This document shows positions 23,472 through 38,064 of a stretch of DNA of 64,000 nt, piece by piece. The notes under the pieces are model-generated. The model saw only the letters and a program-made list of their open reading frames with translations. It searched no databases and was not told where the DNA came from. Origin of the DNA: Malania oleifera (lineage: Eukaryota; Streptophyta; Magnoliopsida; Santalales; Ximeniaceae); NCBI RefSeq assembly GCF_029873635.1, contig NC_080423.1, forward strand, positions 109,695,087 to 109,759,086, in the 5' to 3' direction. Made by a program: the position numbers and the translations under genes. Position 1 is the stretch's first letter; every line of letters begins with the position of its first letter.

Positions 23472-25335
23472 TGTAAGTACCCGAACTGAGATATAAGGGT
23501 TTAAATAATTAAGAGAGGGGTAAAAAGGTAATTAAACAGGCTTCGTCAACGAAGTTAGAGTTCGTCGATGAAGTGGCTTTGTCGGCGAAGCCAGAGTTCG
23601 TCGACAAAGGCCTCATATTTTTCGTCAACGAGGAGCAGGTGTTCGTCGACGAGGAGAAATCGAGAGGTTTTATGAAATGCGACGAAATTCAAGGTTCGTC
23701 GACGAGGAGAATTCGAGGGGTTTCGAAAAATCGAAAATATTAGGCTCGTCAACGAGGTCATGGTCTCATCGATGAGAAGACTATAGGGTCTCATCGACGA
23801 GGACGCAATTCGTCAACGAAAGCTGCTGAGTCAAAGGTACTATAAATATTAGTTTCATTACTTCTCAGTTAAGAAATCATATATCCTCTCTTTATAAACT
23901 TTTCCTACTCTCCATCTCTCTAGATTTCTTCACTGATCGTTGCGAGAATCATTAATCCGAAGTTACCACGAGGATCGTGGGAGGATTCTCTACAAATTCT
24001 ATGGATCGGATTTTCGGTTAAGCCATTTTTGGGTTTTGGCGTAAAATCGAGGTAAGGCTCAGTTTTTAATTTTGATCTGGAAGTTTTGTAGAGAATAGTC
24101 TTATGAGTATCTTATATACTGGGATTTGTAGGTTTTGGAACTCGGATCGCTATTTAGGAGTCTTAGAGTTCAAGAATTGCTATTTGGGGGAAAGGTAACG
24201 GGAATTGTGTTTATATCGGTTATTTTTGAAATCGGACTCGGTAAAATTGTGGTTCACGATCCTGTGTGTGTGTTTTGGTTACTCATTTGGGGGGATCTAA
24301 TGGAAAAAATTATGGGTTTTTCATGATTACAGTTTTAGGAAAAGGAGGCGACGACTGCATCCCTAGTTTTGTTGAAAACCAAATGTATATGTTGATTTAT
24401 ACTGTGTTATAGGGATGACCATGCCTTGACTTGTTTTAAACTGTATATGTTTGGAAAACCATAATTTTAGATTACCAAATGGGCATGGTTTGTTTGGTTA
24501 TATGAGCATGTATGTGTATGTGATTGGTTGAAATGCGAGTAGGAACGTGGTTCGAATTTGTTCTAGGTACTGAGAGTGTCCGACTTTATATCCGAGAGCA
24601 TGAGCCTATCTTGACTGATCACCGAAGGGTGTGGATCCACCAGTTAGCGCCGGTACGATGCCATGGGAGTCGGGGACTAGCCATGTGCCGATGGCGTCGT
24701 GTTCACGAGTTGGCTACGAGCCAATGCCATATGTTGCCGGTCGGCATCGGGTCGAAGGGTGTGACGACACCGGGTAGATCATGGGCGTGCGTATGTATGT
24801 GTGTGCGTGTATGTATTGTGTAAAATTAGTACTGGAACTGCATTTAACTGCGTGTATGTTGCATCATGATAACACTCAAATGCCACACATCGATATAACC
24901 TGTATTCTTCCTTACTGGGAGGTGTCTCACCCCTACTGTACGTACATATTTTTCAGGTCCTTCGAGTAACTGGAACTAGCGTCCTTGTGTTGGGAGCGTA
25001 GTGGCCGGTGTACAGCGGGTAGCATTTGGGTAAGTGTTAGAACTTGTGTTTTGTGGGTTGCCATTGTGGGATATGTTGGGCACGTAGATGTACGTTGTAT
25101 GATAAAGCTTTGCCATGCTCTTGTATAAACTCTGGTATGATACCATGTATGTACATAAAATGACCTTTTTCCGCTGCGTATGTGATTGTGTTTGGATGTG
25201 TATAGGGTGCCTGGGAACCCCACGGGATCGAACCCTCATCCTTTGTACTGTATCTTTGGATGTTTTATTGGATATAGAGACAAGTTAGGTTATATCTTCA
25301 CCCCTAGGTCCCATTTTTGGGTTCGGGGCGTGACA
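23472..25335 (+). mobile_element. Gypsy solo LTR inside the copia 3' LTR
   Basis: A 1,864-bp LTR, TGTAAGTACCCGAAC...GGTTCGGGGCGTGACA, flanked by perfect TACTC duplications (23467-23471 and 25336-25340). No internal region is present, so it is a solo LTR. The same family, inverted, is at 45907-47878. It carries a TCGTCGACGA array, a TATA box, GCCGGT/GCCATG-type degenerate repeats (24650-24760) and the hairpin block TACTGGGAGGTGTCTCACCCC (about 24913-24933). Confidence 0.9.
23541..23848 (+). promoter_or_regulatory. LTR promoter: TCGTCGACGA array plus TATA box
   Basis: About eleven copies between 23541 and 23820, mostly TTCGTCGACGAG, TTCGTCAACGAG, CTCGTCAACGAG and CTCATCGACGAG forms. TATAAATA follows at 23841-23848, 20 bp after the last copy. 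This is the richest of the six arrays in the window. Confidence 0.8.
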
Positions 25336-26594
25336 TACTCCAAGTAATCCTAGGCAACACGAAATTACTTTTCTAAGCCTATAAATACATGGTTTTGCAA
25401 ATCAAATTATACCAAGAATTGAAAAATCTATTTCAAAGCTGAAAGCACACTTACTCTTTCAAAGCTCTCTCTTGCTCACTCATTGTAAAATCTGATTTGC
25501 TGAGAATACTGAAGTGTTGATCCATCCTACTCTGATTTCTACTGCTGTTCCTCATCTAGAAAAGGATATTGGTGAAATCTTACTTGAACTTCAATCTTAT
25601 TTCAATTTGGTATTTGAATATTGAAATATATAGTGTTTGAAATTGTACTAATCTGCTATTTGTGAAAGTGTTATTGTATGCAAAGATTATCTATTGTTTC
25701 CTTGTAGTGATTGATGATTCTAGGATTGTTGGATCGTTGGACCGAGTGTGGGGTATCGATTGGAGAGGCGTTGCTCTAGCCTATTGAAGGAGTGACCGAG
25801 TGTGGGGTATCGCCTGGAGAGGTGTTGCTCTAGCCTATTGAATGAGTGACTGAGCATGGAGTATCGCTTGTAACGGTTTGTTCCGCTCGGAAAGGAATGG
25901 TATAGTAGAATCCTTAGGTGGTATTGGCCTAAGGCGAGGACGTAGGCTGGGGATAAGCCGAACCTCGTAAAAAACGTGGTGTCACCCTATTTCCTTACTC
26001 TCTTTACTTTTCAACATATATTAATTGCGTGGTTGAATTAAATTTTTGATCATATACACTACGTGGATTGGATATTAAATAAACTAAAGATTAATTTGAT
26101 TTTGAGATTTACGGAAACCGAGAGGAAGTACGTTAATTGATCAATATAAATTGCGGAAACCGCAAGGGAGTACGTCAATTGGTTAACACCTAAGACTCAT
26201 TAACTGAAAGTTTATTTAAAGTCAAAGTTCTTGGAAGGAGTGTTGGATTTCATATTGTGCTTTATTTTGAGAAATCAATTTCATTCAATACCAGGTTTGA
26301 AACAAACTCATATATTCATGGGGCTATAAAAGCTGAAACTTGTCAAAAAGCTGCTTACCATATCTTAATTGGGTATTTTATAGTTGATTACTTTAATTGA
26401 AAATTGGTTGGTTGAATGTTTAAGTTGTGTTTACTTGTGGTGTGTTAAGTATTGGTTTGTGGATTGATTAAGTGATTAAAAAGCTTGTTGTGTGTTTATT
26501 AAAGTAACAAGTGGTTAAGAATTCTTGAAAAGAATTAAAAGAAATTTTAATAACTCAATTCACCCCCCTTTTTGGGACTACACCTTAACTTTCA

Positions 26595-27594
26595 ACTCAT
26601 ATTTTGGGTGGAACACATATATTGGGGAAAGCATCGTGAAGCAAGGAACAAGAGAGAAGTTTGTAGGAGGGCAATCGTCCCCGGTTTACTCGACAGTCTT
26701 AGGGCTAACCATTGATGATTTGGCCTAAACCGTTGACGGTTACGCTCGCACGCGTCATGGAATTTCGAATAAGAGATCAGTAGATTGAGAGTTTTTGGAG
26801 GATTTTCCTCTGAGAGAATGTAACAAAAGTGTTTTAGATATAATAGAAGTCTTCTGTGCACATAGGATTAGTATTTAATCATATTATGTAACCCTAGTTT
26901 GATAAACTTGATGTAAGCTTTATTATATGTGGTTTGGGAGTTTGGGCTCATTTATCATCAAAATAAACGATTCCCAACTTCAGTTTTTAGAGTCATTTAA
27001 CAAACGAGTTAAGCTTAAAGAGTTAAATTCGGTTTGTCTCGGCTTACAAATAGCTCGATTATATTCGTTTATTAGGTTTAATAAGAGATCCACTAATGAA
27101 CTCGTTAATATAGAGTGGATGGTTATCACAATCGCTCGGCCAAACTCAATTACAAGGCTAAGGCTCATGGATTAAGCTTAACAAGTTACATGCTATGCCT
27201 ACACATAGAGTTTAAATAATGAATAAACAAAAATAATGAATTGAGTCCGACCTATAAATAGCTTAGCTTAAACTTGAGCTAATAATTCAAAAGATGAGTT
27301 AAATTCAAGTATGAGCTGAACTTTTTCCTATTAGACTGAGTTTGAACTTGCTAAAGCTTAACTCGATTCACCTCATTTGTAGTCCTAACTATATGGATAT
27401 ATTTGATATGTATAAAAGCAACAATAACACAAAAGGGAAAAAAAAAAAACTTCATATAGTGGACACGAGTTAAAAAAAATATAATTTTGAATGAAAGGTT
27501 TTATAGAATGGGTAAACCCAATTTTTTGGTTGGGTCAAACTGAAGTTCAAAAAATAGTGGGTTACTCGTAAAAACAAATGAGCCTTTAGGCTTA
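26595..27594. other. Intergenic; possible decayed hAT-like repeat
   Basis: No gene recognised. Part of it, about 26985-27390, has repeated TTAAGCTTAA, GAGTTAA and AGCTTAGCTTAAACTTGAGC words and ends ACTCGATTCACCTCATTTGTAGTCCTA... (words split here), resembling non-autonomous hAT-like repeats common in plants. No clear inverted ends or target duplication were found. Confidence 0.35.
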
Positions 27595-28902
27595 GGGATT
27601 GTTTGGAACCACTTGTACATGAGTGTCTTTCATATTAAAGTGTTGAATTTAATAAGTATTGATAATAAGTGTTAAACTTTTTAAGTGATGTCTGGTTGTA
27701 TTTAAAATAAGTGCTATTTGGGTACTATATGATTATTTTACAAATATTAATATTTTTTAATTAAAAAATTCACTAATAACTATTTCAATTATTTATAATT
27801 AAAATTTAAATATCTACTATTAAAAAAATAATATAACATTATTATTTTTAATTAATAATAATCTTATACTGATGTATACTTATAACATATTATGATAAAA
27901 ATAATATTATTAATAAATTTTAAATATTATTTTATTTAATATTAATTTAAATCAATAAACATTTCTTGTTCAATACAAAATTGAATTATAGTAACTAATA
28001 TGTATTTTTAAATAAAAATATTTATATTTATATAATAAAAAATTTAAATGATAATTACATTAATTTTATAATTAAAATTTAAATATTTTTTATAACTAAG
28101 TTAATGTAATATTATTTATTAAATAACTATAATCTTGTTATTAATATATATTTATAACATATGATTATCACATTAATTTATGTTAGAAATAATACTAATA
28201 ACCAAATTAAAAATTTTAATTTCTTTAATATTAATCTAAATTTATAGATGGTTCTTTATTCATTCCAAAATTTAATTATATTTTATTAATAAATAATAAG
28301 TTATAATGCATAATGAAATAATATATGACTAATTTTTAATTTATAATATGTTAACTATTATTTTTAATTAAAATTCGAATACTTTTATCCAGTAAAAAAT
28401 ATATAATATTATTTTTCGATTAACAATAATCAAGTTCTTAATTTATATTTATAACACATGACTATCATATTAATTTATGTTAAAATAATATTATTAATTA
28501 AATTAGTATTTTTATTTTTAATAATAATTTAAATTAATAGGTAGTTTTTCTTCTTCATTTTAAGATTGAATTATGTTTTATTAATAATTAATATATATTA
28601 TAATATATAATAAAATAATATATTATTATCTTTTAATATATTTTTTAAATTATAAAATAAACACTAAATTTCTTATATTTATAAAATTAATTCTTCATAT
28701 GAACAGTGTCACTTATAAGTGATTAAGAAGTTAACTTAAATTATTTATTAAAATTTACTTAAAAAATAATTCTGTAAAAAACATATAATAAAATATTTAT
28801 TGTAATCCAAGCTAAATGTTACTTCTTTTTTTTTTTGAAAATACTTATTTTAAGTGTAAGTGTTATAACCACTTTTATTTTAGGCTCTCCCAAACGGGCC
28901 TG
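27595..28902. mobile_element. Possible MITE-like or non-autonomous TIR element, AT-rich
   Basis: An AT-rich 1.3-kb stretch of ATTAATAATTTAAAT-type sequence. The left end reads GGGATTGTTTGGAACCACTT (about 27596) and the right end, on the minus strand, AGGCCCGTTTGGGAGAGCCT (about 28902-28883). The shared (G)TTTGG-type end is typical of plant TIR elements beginning GGGCC-GTTTGG. Similarity between the ends is partial and no target duplication was seen. Its right end lies about 100 bp from the RPL7A start codon. Confidence 0.4.
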
Positions 28903-29002
28903 GTGAGCGAAGTGGACTACTATATATACTCCACATTCTTCATATTCACTTTTCGACAACCTAGGGTTTCTGCTTGGGCTCAGAGACAGAACCAGTTGCG
29001 GC
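28890..29002 (+). promoter_or_regulatory. RPL7A core promoter and 5' UTR
   Basis: GGGCC word at 28896-28900, TATA-like CTATATATACTCC at about 28919-28931, a telo-box-like CTAGGGTTT at 28961-28969 and a site II-like TGGGCT at 28975-28980. Telo boxes paired with TGGGCY elements are the usual signature of plant ribosomal-protein promoters. The transcription start is inferred to lie near 28950. Confidence 0.6.
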
Positions 29003-31655
<2,653 letters not shown>

Positions 31656-31920
31656 AAGGATTGTCACTTGCAGGGACATATTCTACCATTTTTGTTGTCT
31701 TGTTTTGTTTTCTTATCCCAATGGTCTTATGTAGTCTCTTAAAAACCAACTCTTGTTTTACATTCCTTGTCTATGCAGGAATTTAAGAGCCTTTTGTGTT
31801 GAAACATTTCGAAGAACACATTACTTAGATTTCACCTATTTCCGGTGGCTTTGTGTTTTAAATGTGTTCAAAATGCTTTTTTTTTAATCAATAAAGGGTA
31901 AATATATTGATCAAAATGGA
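31656..31920 (+). terminator. RPL7A 3' UTR and poly(A) signal
   Basis: A T-rich 3' UTR; AATAAA at 31890-31895 (in TCAATAAAGGG) is a good near-upstream element for cleavage shortly after. Inferred from the motif only. Confidence 0.5.
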
Positions 31921-33540
31921 ATATGTGCAAAACATACACTGATTGATGAAAACAAAGTTCTTCATCCAGATGTCACATGTAACAAAGAATACATCAAAAT
32001 CTGGGCATATCTAGGGGCACGATGCCGCCATTTTTTTACACATAACTCCGCAGAGCATCCATACAGTCAAATGGAGACCTAGTCCACTAGCATATTACAT
32101 TCAAATCCTAGTCCACTAGCATATTACATTCAAATCATGTGGAAGTCAAATTTGTCAAACACAACTCTATAAATATGTCTCTTGATAACTTCAATCAATT
32201 CCTCAGTTCCAGTATCCTTGTGCTCAAATCTCTTATTTTTGAAGTGTATAGGAAGAAAAGTAGTATCAAGACCAATCTTTTTCCCACTGCTCCAATATCA
32301 TTTCCTTTTACCTCCTTATGAAGAAGCCATTTTCACTGAAGCTTTAATTATCTCATTGGGTGCAAAATGAAATGAAGGGCTTTAAATATGAGGAGGGTAG
32401 GATATGCTCTAGAGGAGCCCAAATCCTTCTTTGGTTGAAACTTGAACTGGGGATCAGCGTGGTTACTGGTTAGATGATGGGTACTAGGTTTTTAGTTTGG
32501 GGTAAGGCCAGGTGTTGAAGTACTGGTGGCGTCATCTTTGGCTGGCTTAATTAGGGCACTGTTTGGGGTCTGTTTAACGGTTGATAAACATTTTCAATAT
32601 TATGTTTTTGTTTTTAATCTTTTTGGCTAGAAAATATTCACGAGGGAAAATTAAATATTATTTTAAAGGTGTTGTATGTCTTTTTCTCTTTTTGTTTTTT
32701 TTTTAAAGAAGTATATTTGTTATTGTTTGCCAGACTGAAAATTGGATAGTTAACACTATTTTTATTGGTCATCCTAACTCTGGTTAATTGATAATTCGGG
32801 TTGTTATTAAATGACTAATATAAATATAAATTGATCAGTTCAGGATTTTTTATTTTAATGTTAGAAAATTAAAATCTATATTTCAATAAAGCACAATTTG
32901 TACACATGTAAAAAAAAAAAAGAGTTTTTTTTTTTAATTTTAAAATAAATTACTTGCATATATAAAACATATATTTAAAAGTATTTGCAAGGTATGTTGG
33001 TTGAGGCTTGAGAGAGACTTGTAAGAGAATAGCATTTAAAACTGTATAATTATTATTCGATCATTGATGATATCTCAACCAGACTTGTTGACTTGCTTTG
33101 TGGGACTAATGTATTGGCTCATAAGTTCACATTATATTAAAATCACTTCTAAATTCATATTATTCTTAAGAATGAACTGGTTGTTGACATTTTAACATCG
33201 CTATATAATTAGGCAGTCCCAAATCATATACTGAGGACCATCCTTTCTAATTACTCTACCATTTTGCTTGGTTAATTTGCAGTTATTGGGACTTGTCGAA
33301 CAAAAATCGATTTGATAATCCAAAAAACAAACCGAAATAGATGATAAGTGATACTTAGTTTGGTTTTGTGCTTCCAAATTTTCGATTTTCCTCGCCCACT
33401 TTTGTTCCTTTACATGCCAAATGGAGGATTGATCATCAAACTTCTTGTGAAGCCCGTGACTTCATTTGATCGTTTTTCTTTATGTGTCTTCTGCGTTGCC
33501 AATATTGAGCATGCTGCTCTTCGATCATAATGAGGACTAG
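31921..33540. other. Intergenic, no gene recognised
   Basis: About 1.6 kb between RPL7A and the acyltransferase. It contains a perfect tandem duplication (32080-32138) of a 30-bp unit with CCTAGTCCACTAGCATATTA, and T/A-rich runs at 32693-32706 and 32911-32936. The frames at 32139-32370 show no family resemblance. Confidence 0.5.
32080..32138. repeat. 30-bp tandem duplication
   Basis: Two adjacent copies of the unit CCTAGTCCACTAGCATATTA + CATTCAAAT, identical over about 29 bp apart from the first base. Such identity suggests a recent slippage event. Confidence 0.85.
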
Positions 33541-34238
33541 CTAGGAGGTATATATAATGCGCACTAACACTAAAAAGGGAAGAAGAGAGTAGAAGAACCT
33601 GGAAAATTCAAAATTGTTCACCGATTTTAATTAATAAGAGTAGATGGATTGAGCAAGTTTTGGAGGCCAACCTCACCAACCCAACCCCTCTGTCCCTTTC
33701 CCTCTCATGCCACAGGTAATGTTTGGTTCCCTGACCAGTGGCCTACCTTCATCCACATCACCTTGCCCCCTCAATCTGCAGAGCACACCAATTTCCAAAA
33801 GAACATTCAAACACCCTCTCTCTTTGGTAGAACATCTTCCATTGAAAGAGCTTTAGCGTATGAACCATCTCCAATGACTTGTCACCATTTGTTGTTGTCA
33901 AATGTCTCACCGTTTTATTAATGAATTATAGTACAAGTCAACATTGCACCCAGCCTTCTTTAGTATATATTACCATGGTTTCCTCATTACAGGGCCAATC
34001 ATAGTGTCTCTTATTGAATTAGTACTCTTCCATATCAATTATCAGGTATCTTTCAAAAATTCTGAGTTCCTGGAAATTCATCTTCTGCATCAGCTATAAA
34101 CAATGGTTTGTCAACTCTTAATTGAGAAAAATATGCATTTGCATACATTTAACTTGTGTGACATTTGATTTTATCTCAATATAACTCTATTTTGATTTGT
34201 GTGGTGGCCAGGTTTTGGATCTTGGAGAGTGTCTTGCC
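33541..34238 (+). promoter_or_regulatory. Upstream region of the feruloyl transferase gene
   Basis: TATA-like GGTATATATAATGCG at about 33547-33561. ACCAACC at 33675-33681 within CCTCACCAACCCAACCCC matches an AC-II (MYB-binding) element typical of phenylpropanoid genes. A splice-acceptor-like GTGGTGGCCAG at 34201-34211 suggests a 5' UTR intron whose donor was not identified. Promoter roles are inferred. Confidence 0.4.
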
Positions 34239-36258
34239 ATGGAGAAGGCAACCAAGAAGAGGTTTGAGCTTGATGTGAAGCAAGGGGCGCCAACTCTGGT
34301 TCCTCCTGCAGAGGAAACTGAAAAGGGTCTTTACTTCCTCTCAAACCTTGACCAGAACATCGCTGTGATTGTTCGAACCATTTACTGCTTTAAATCAGAT
34401 TCGAAGGGTAACGAGGAAGCTGCAGAAGTTCTTAAGAGTGCTTTGGCAAAAGTTCTTGTGCACTACTACCCACTTGCTGGAAGGCTCACAATCAGCTCGG
34501 AAGGAAAGTTGATTGTGGATTGCACAGGGGAGGGTGCTGTTTTTGTCGAGGCCGAAGCTGACTGTGCAATGGAAGAGATAGGGGACATAACGAAGCCTGA
34601 TCCTGTGACTCTCGAGAAGCTTGTTTATGACATTCCTGGAGCCAAAAACTTGCTGGAGATACCTCCTGTGGTTGCTCAGGTTCACTGATTCCCACTGATT
34701 TTCTATGCAGTAAATTGTGTTTAGACAGGGTTGGTTGGATCGCATGCGCTATGCATAATTCAAAAACCGAATCTTAGCATATATGTGATCTCTGCTTTAT
34801 TTTGCTTAGGAACATAAACATTTACTAGTCCTAAATTCGGTATCATGTTGGGGTGAGAACTGAATTAGGAAGCACAGGCAAAAGGAAAATAGGTTCTAGC
34901 AGGAACTCTTTTCCTGTGAAGGCCAAGGTCTATCCTAGGAATGAAAAGGGCTTGGGGTGAGAAAGATGAAATTTCTACTTATGCAAATGAAATGTTTTGG
35001 TTTGAAGATGGACAATTTTATTCATTTATTTAGTTATTTTGGCTTAGGACACAAGAAATCACATCCGCTTCAAAAGTTTCCTAAACAATTTCCATTGTTA
35101 TGAATGCCTCGTGTTCTGAAAATTATTCAAGGAGCTCATAATTTGGAGGTCTTGTTCTCAAATTATCAATATTTACATTGAGATAAATTGTCCTACTTCT
35201 TTACTCATTAGTGTTGCTCGTGTCGTTTAATGGAAAAAATTTTCAACTAATTCTTGTAGGAAAAGTGTTTGAAGTTTCAACTTATTAATCAATAAAAGAG
35301 AAGCAAAGGAATCATAGGATTTGCCTCGGTTTTTTTTATTTAATTTGTTCATACTTGTAGAAACTTCTGTCTGCAAATGTAATAAAGCGTTATGTTTCAG
35401 GTGACAAAGTTCAACTGTGGGGGATATGTTCTTGGGCTATGCATGAACCACTGCATGTTTGATGGGCTTGGTGCCATGGAATTTGTGAACTCTTGGGGGG
35501 AAACAGCCAGAGGCTTGCCCTTGAAGGTGCCTCCCTTTCTTGACAGAAGCATACTTAAAGCCCGAAACCCGCCTAATATAGAGTTTGCTCACCACGAATT
35601 CGCCGAGATTAAGGACATATCAGACACCACAAAGCTCTATGAAGAAGAAATACTCTACAGTTCCTTCTGTTTCGATCCTGCCAAGCTTGAAACACTCAAG
35701 ATGAAGGCCATGGAAGATGGGGTTTTATCCAAGTGCACCACATTTGAAGCCCTCTCAGCCTTTGTATGGAGAGCTCGAAGCCAAGCACTGAATCTTCGAC
35801 CCAATCAAGAGACGAAGCTCCTCTTTGCTGTTGATGGGCGGTCTAGATTTGACCCGCCAATACCAAACAGGTACTTTGGAAATGGTATTGTGTTGACAAA
35901 TTCTCTGTGCAGTGCAGGTGAGCTTATGGATAATCCATTATCGTTTACGGTAGGCCTAGTTCAGAAAGCAGTTGCGATGGTTAATGATAGTTACATGAGG
36001 TCTGCTATAGATTATTTTGAGATAACAAGAGCAAGACCTTCTTTGGCAGCCACTCTTCTGATCACAACTTGGTCTAGGCTATCTTTCCACACCACAGACT
36101 TCGGATGGGGAGAGCCTCTTCTCTCAGGACCCGTTGCTTTGCCTGAGAAGGAGGTAGTTTTGTTTTTGTCTCATGGGAAGGAGAGGAAAAGCATAAATGT
36201 GCTTCTTGGTTTGCCTGCTTCTGCAATGAAGACCTTCGAAGAGCTCATGCAGCCATAG
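34239..36258 (+). CDS. BAHD acyltransferase: omega-hydroxyacid feruloyl transferase type
   Basis: Cytosolic BAHD enzyme resembling ASFT/HHT, which moves feruloyl from feruloyl-CoA to omega-hydroxy fatty acids or fatty alcohols for suberin and associated waxes. Two coding exons, 34239-34679 and 35401-36258, with one GT-AG intron of 721 bp, give 432 residues, the normal family length. The start ([20 protein letters not shown]) lies 14 codons inside a longer frame; the upstream part falls before or across a possible splice acceptor. Landmarks are YYPLAGRL near residue 82, the exon join [20 protein letters not shown], the catalytic HCMFD (H164-D168), and DFGWG (380-384). The [18 protein letters not shown] wording is characteristic of the ASFT/HHT clade within BAHD. 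Introns between these two motif halves are common in the family. No damage is visible. The exact acyl acceptor cannot be read from sequence; related fatty-alcohol caffeoyl/feruloyl transferases are alternatives. Confidence 0.93.
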
Positions 36259-37260
36259 GAAGAAAACTAAAACTAGTTGATGATGCTAGTTTGTCATGAT
36301 TTCTTCCAAGAGTATAGATTTATTCTTCTGGTGGATTGTGTGCTATTCACTTCAAATTAGCTGAATGGAGAAAGAAGTTGAGAAGACAATATGTGAGTAT
36401 ATGATACGAAAGATGAAGATGCTAATGAATTACAGTACAATGTGCAGCATAAGTGCAAATTTGTGTTCCCTGTTTGTTTTGTTTTCTATTTTGTTTACTT
36501 CCTTTGATGTAAGTGAATGTTCTATATAAGTAGGGAGCCAGAGGTTTCCACTATATTCATCAGCTCGAGGTCTTTTGGCTTCTGTATTAACTGTTATTGA
36601 GAGGTTTATACTTTGTTCTCTACTGTAATGTTATTGTATTGAATTCTAGCTTAATGAACAAGGATATCTCTTAAAAGTCTAAACCACATGTTTGCTGATA
36701 GTGAAAGTTTCTTCTCTTTGCCTCCAAACATTCAATTCCATATTTCCAACCTGAGATTGAAATTTACTTCCTGAAACAAAAAGGGAAGTTTTCATTTTGT
36801 TTTTGAAGAAAATTAAAACTTTTAAGATTAAAAAATAAGAAAACCCTTTTTATAGGAAATATGTCAATCTTGGTTTTTATGCTAGCATTGCCGAAATAGT
36901 CTCTCCAAGCAATGGGTACAATGGTTGAGATCCTGCCCGTCCTTAATCTCATCTAGAGAAATTATACGGGAGATCTTCCATGACACATGGCAGCTAACAA
37001 TTACATTTTTACTTCGATGCGACTGTGCAATCAAAGCCGTTCGTGGATGTGGGTCCCACAGTGCTTGGTATGAAATGCTTTACCCAAAAAAATGTGCTGA
37101 GAATTCTACTTGTGAGTTTGTCGTACATTGAAAAATTTGAGTGGATGATGAGTACTTATATACATAATTGAGTCCAAAACCTAATAGACTTATGTTCAAA
37201 TTTTTGGGTCAAGTTGGTATACACCCATATGTATCAAGCCCATCCATGGGCTCTTTCAGT
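36259..37260. other. 3' flank of the feruloyl transferase and intergenic DNA
   Basis: The first 400 bp is probably 3' UTR (TTTGATGTAAGTGAATGTTC at about 36502-36521 and the T-rich stretch before it). No further gene was recognised; short frames at 36764-37131 have no homology that I recognise. Confidence 0.4.
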
Positions 37261-37281
37261 CCTAACAAGTGGTATGCTCCC

Positions 37282-37421
37282 CTCTAAATGGAAACTGTTT
37301 CCCTTATGGGAATAAACCTAATTTCCCAACAGTTACTCAAGTGGACCTTACCTTTAAATGGAAACCGTCTCCCTTATGGGAATAAATCCAATTTCCCAAC
37401 AGTTGCTCAAGTGGGCCTTAC
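37282..37421. repeat. 70-bp tandem repeat, two copies
   Basis: Units start near 37286 and 37356, each with AAATGGAAAC-GT-TCCC, TTATGGGAATAAA-C-AATT and TCCCAACAGTT-CTCAAGTGG. The two copies differ at a handful of positions. The short frame across them is repeat-derived, not a gene. Confidence 0.8.
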
Positions 37422-38064
37422 CACTGGTGCCTTATGTGCCTCATATTACATTTTACATGCTTCCAAACTAATCTTACCTCCCACATCTTGATCCTATTCG
37501 GATTCATCTCCGGCTTAGATGATTCTTACTGGCCTCGGTTACACACTTGTCGTCCAACTATATGTCCCTGCCTGCTTATGGAGAACAATCTATTTCGTTT
37601 CCTTTCTAGTCCCAGTACGAGATTAATCACATGGGTACAAAGCTTTTTTCTCATGATTTAATTTTCCATTTTATCATATTAGTTGGCAATTTTTCTCTTG
37701 GCTCTTCCCAAAGAAGGAAGGAATTACAGCCAACCAGTGTGTCATATTTTCGTAAAGAATGAATGGTATTTTTCAAATATGTTTGCTTCTTGGCTTTGAA
37801 ATGAAGATCCATTGCAGCTTATCAAAATTGGAATGGTGATTCCCCCCATTTGCAGGAATCGTCCATCCTTGATTTTTACAAATCGAAGGCAGGAATGCAA
37901 TTCAAAAACTCAAATCCAACTGAAAACAGTCTGAGAAAAAACCTAAAACAGACAAACTATTGTAATCATGAACATTCGAAGCTTCTCTCTTCTTTTATAT
38001 TCAAAAAGCTAAAAAAACAGAGGGGGGGTTATGGGTTTTTCTTATGCTTCGATTCTTCTATTTA
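37422..38064. other. Intergenic, nothing recognised
   Basis: No protein, RNA or element signature. It probably includes the 3' UTR of the SAUR gene at its right end (downstream of that gene's TAA). Confidence 0.4.

Larger units (their letters stand above)
22671..26594 (+). mobile_element. 3' LTR of the SIRE-type copia element
   Basis: Begins TGTTGGCCTAAAATGG right after the PPT and ends CACCTTAACTTTCA. It is about 2.05 kb once the nested solo LTR (23472-25335 plus one TACTC copy) is excluded, the same length as the inverted copy at 19673-21718. Its last 150 bp match the end of the 5' LTR at 5635-5778. Confidence 0.85.

Noticed and set aside
24524-24969. 99- and 62-residue frames on the plus strand
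   Set aside because: They fall within the R/U5 part of a gypsy solo LTR with degenerate repeats.
32139-32370. 60-residue frames after RPL7A
   Set aside because: Short, no family resemblance, next to a 30-bp tandem duplication.
33649-33921. 90-residue plus-strand frame upstream of the feruloyl transferase
   Set aside because: No recognisable homology; more likely promoter or 5' UTR sequence.
34395-34745. Minus-strand frames antisense to the feruloyl transferase
   Set aside because: Shadow frames of a GC-richer coding exon with no family resemblance.
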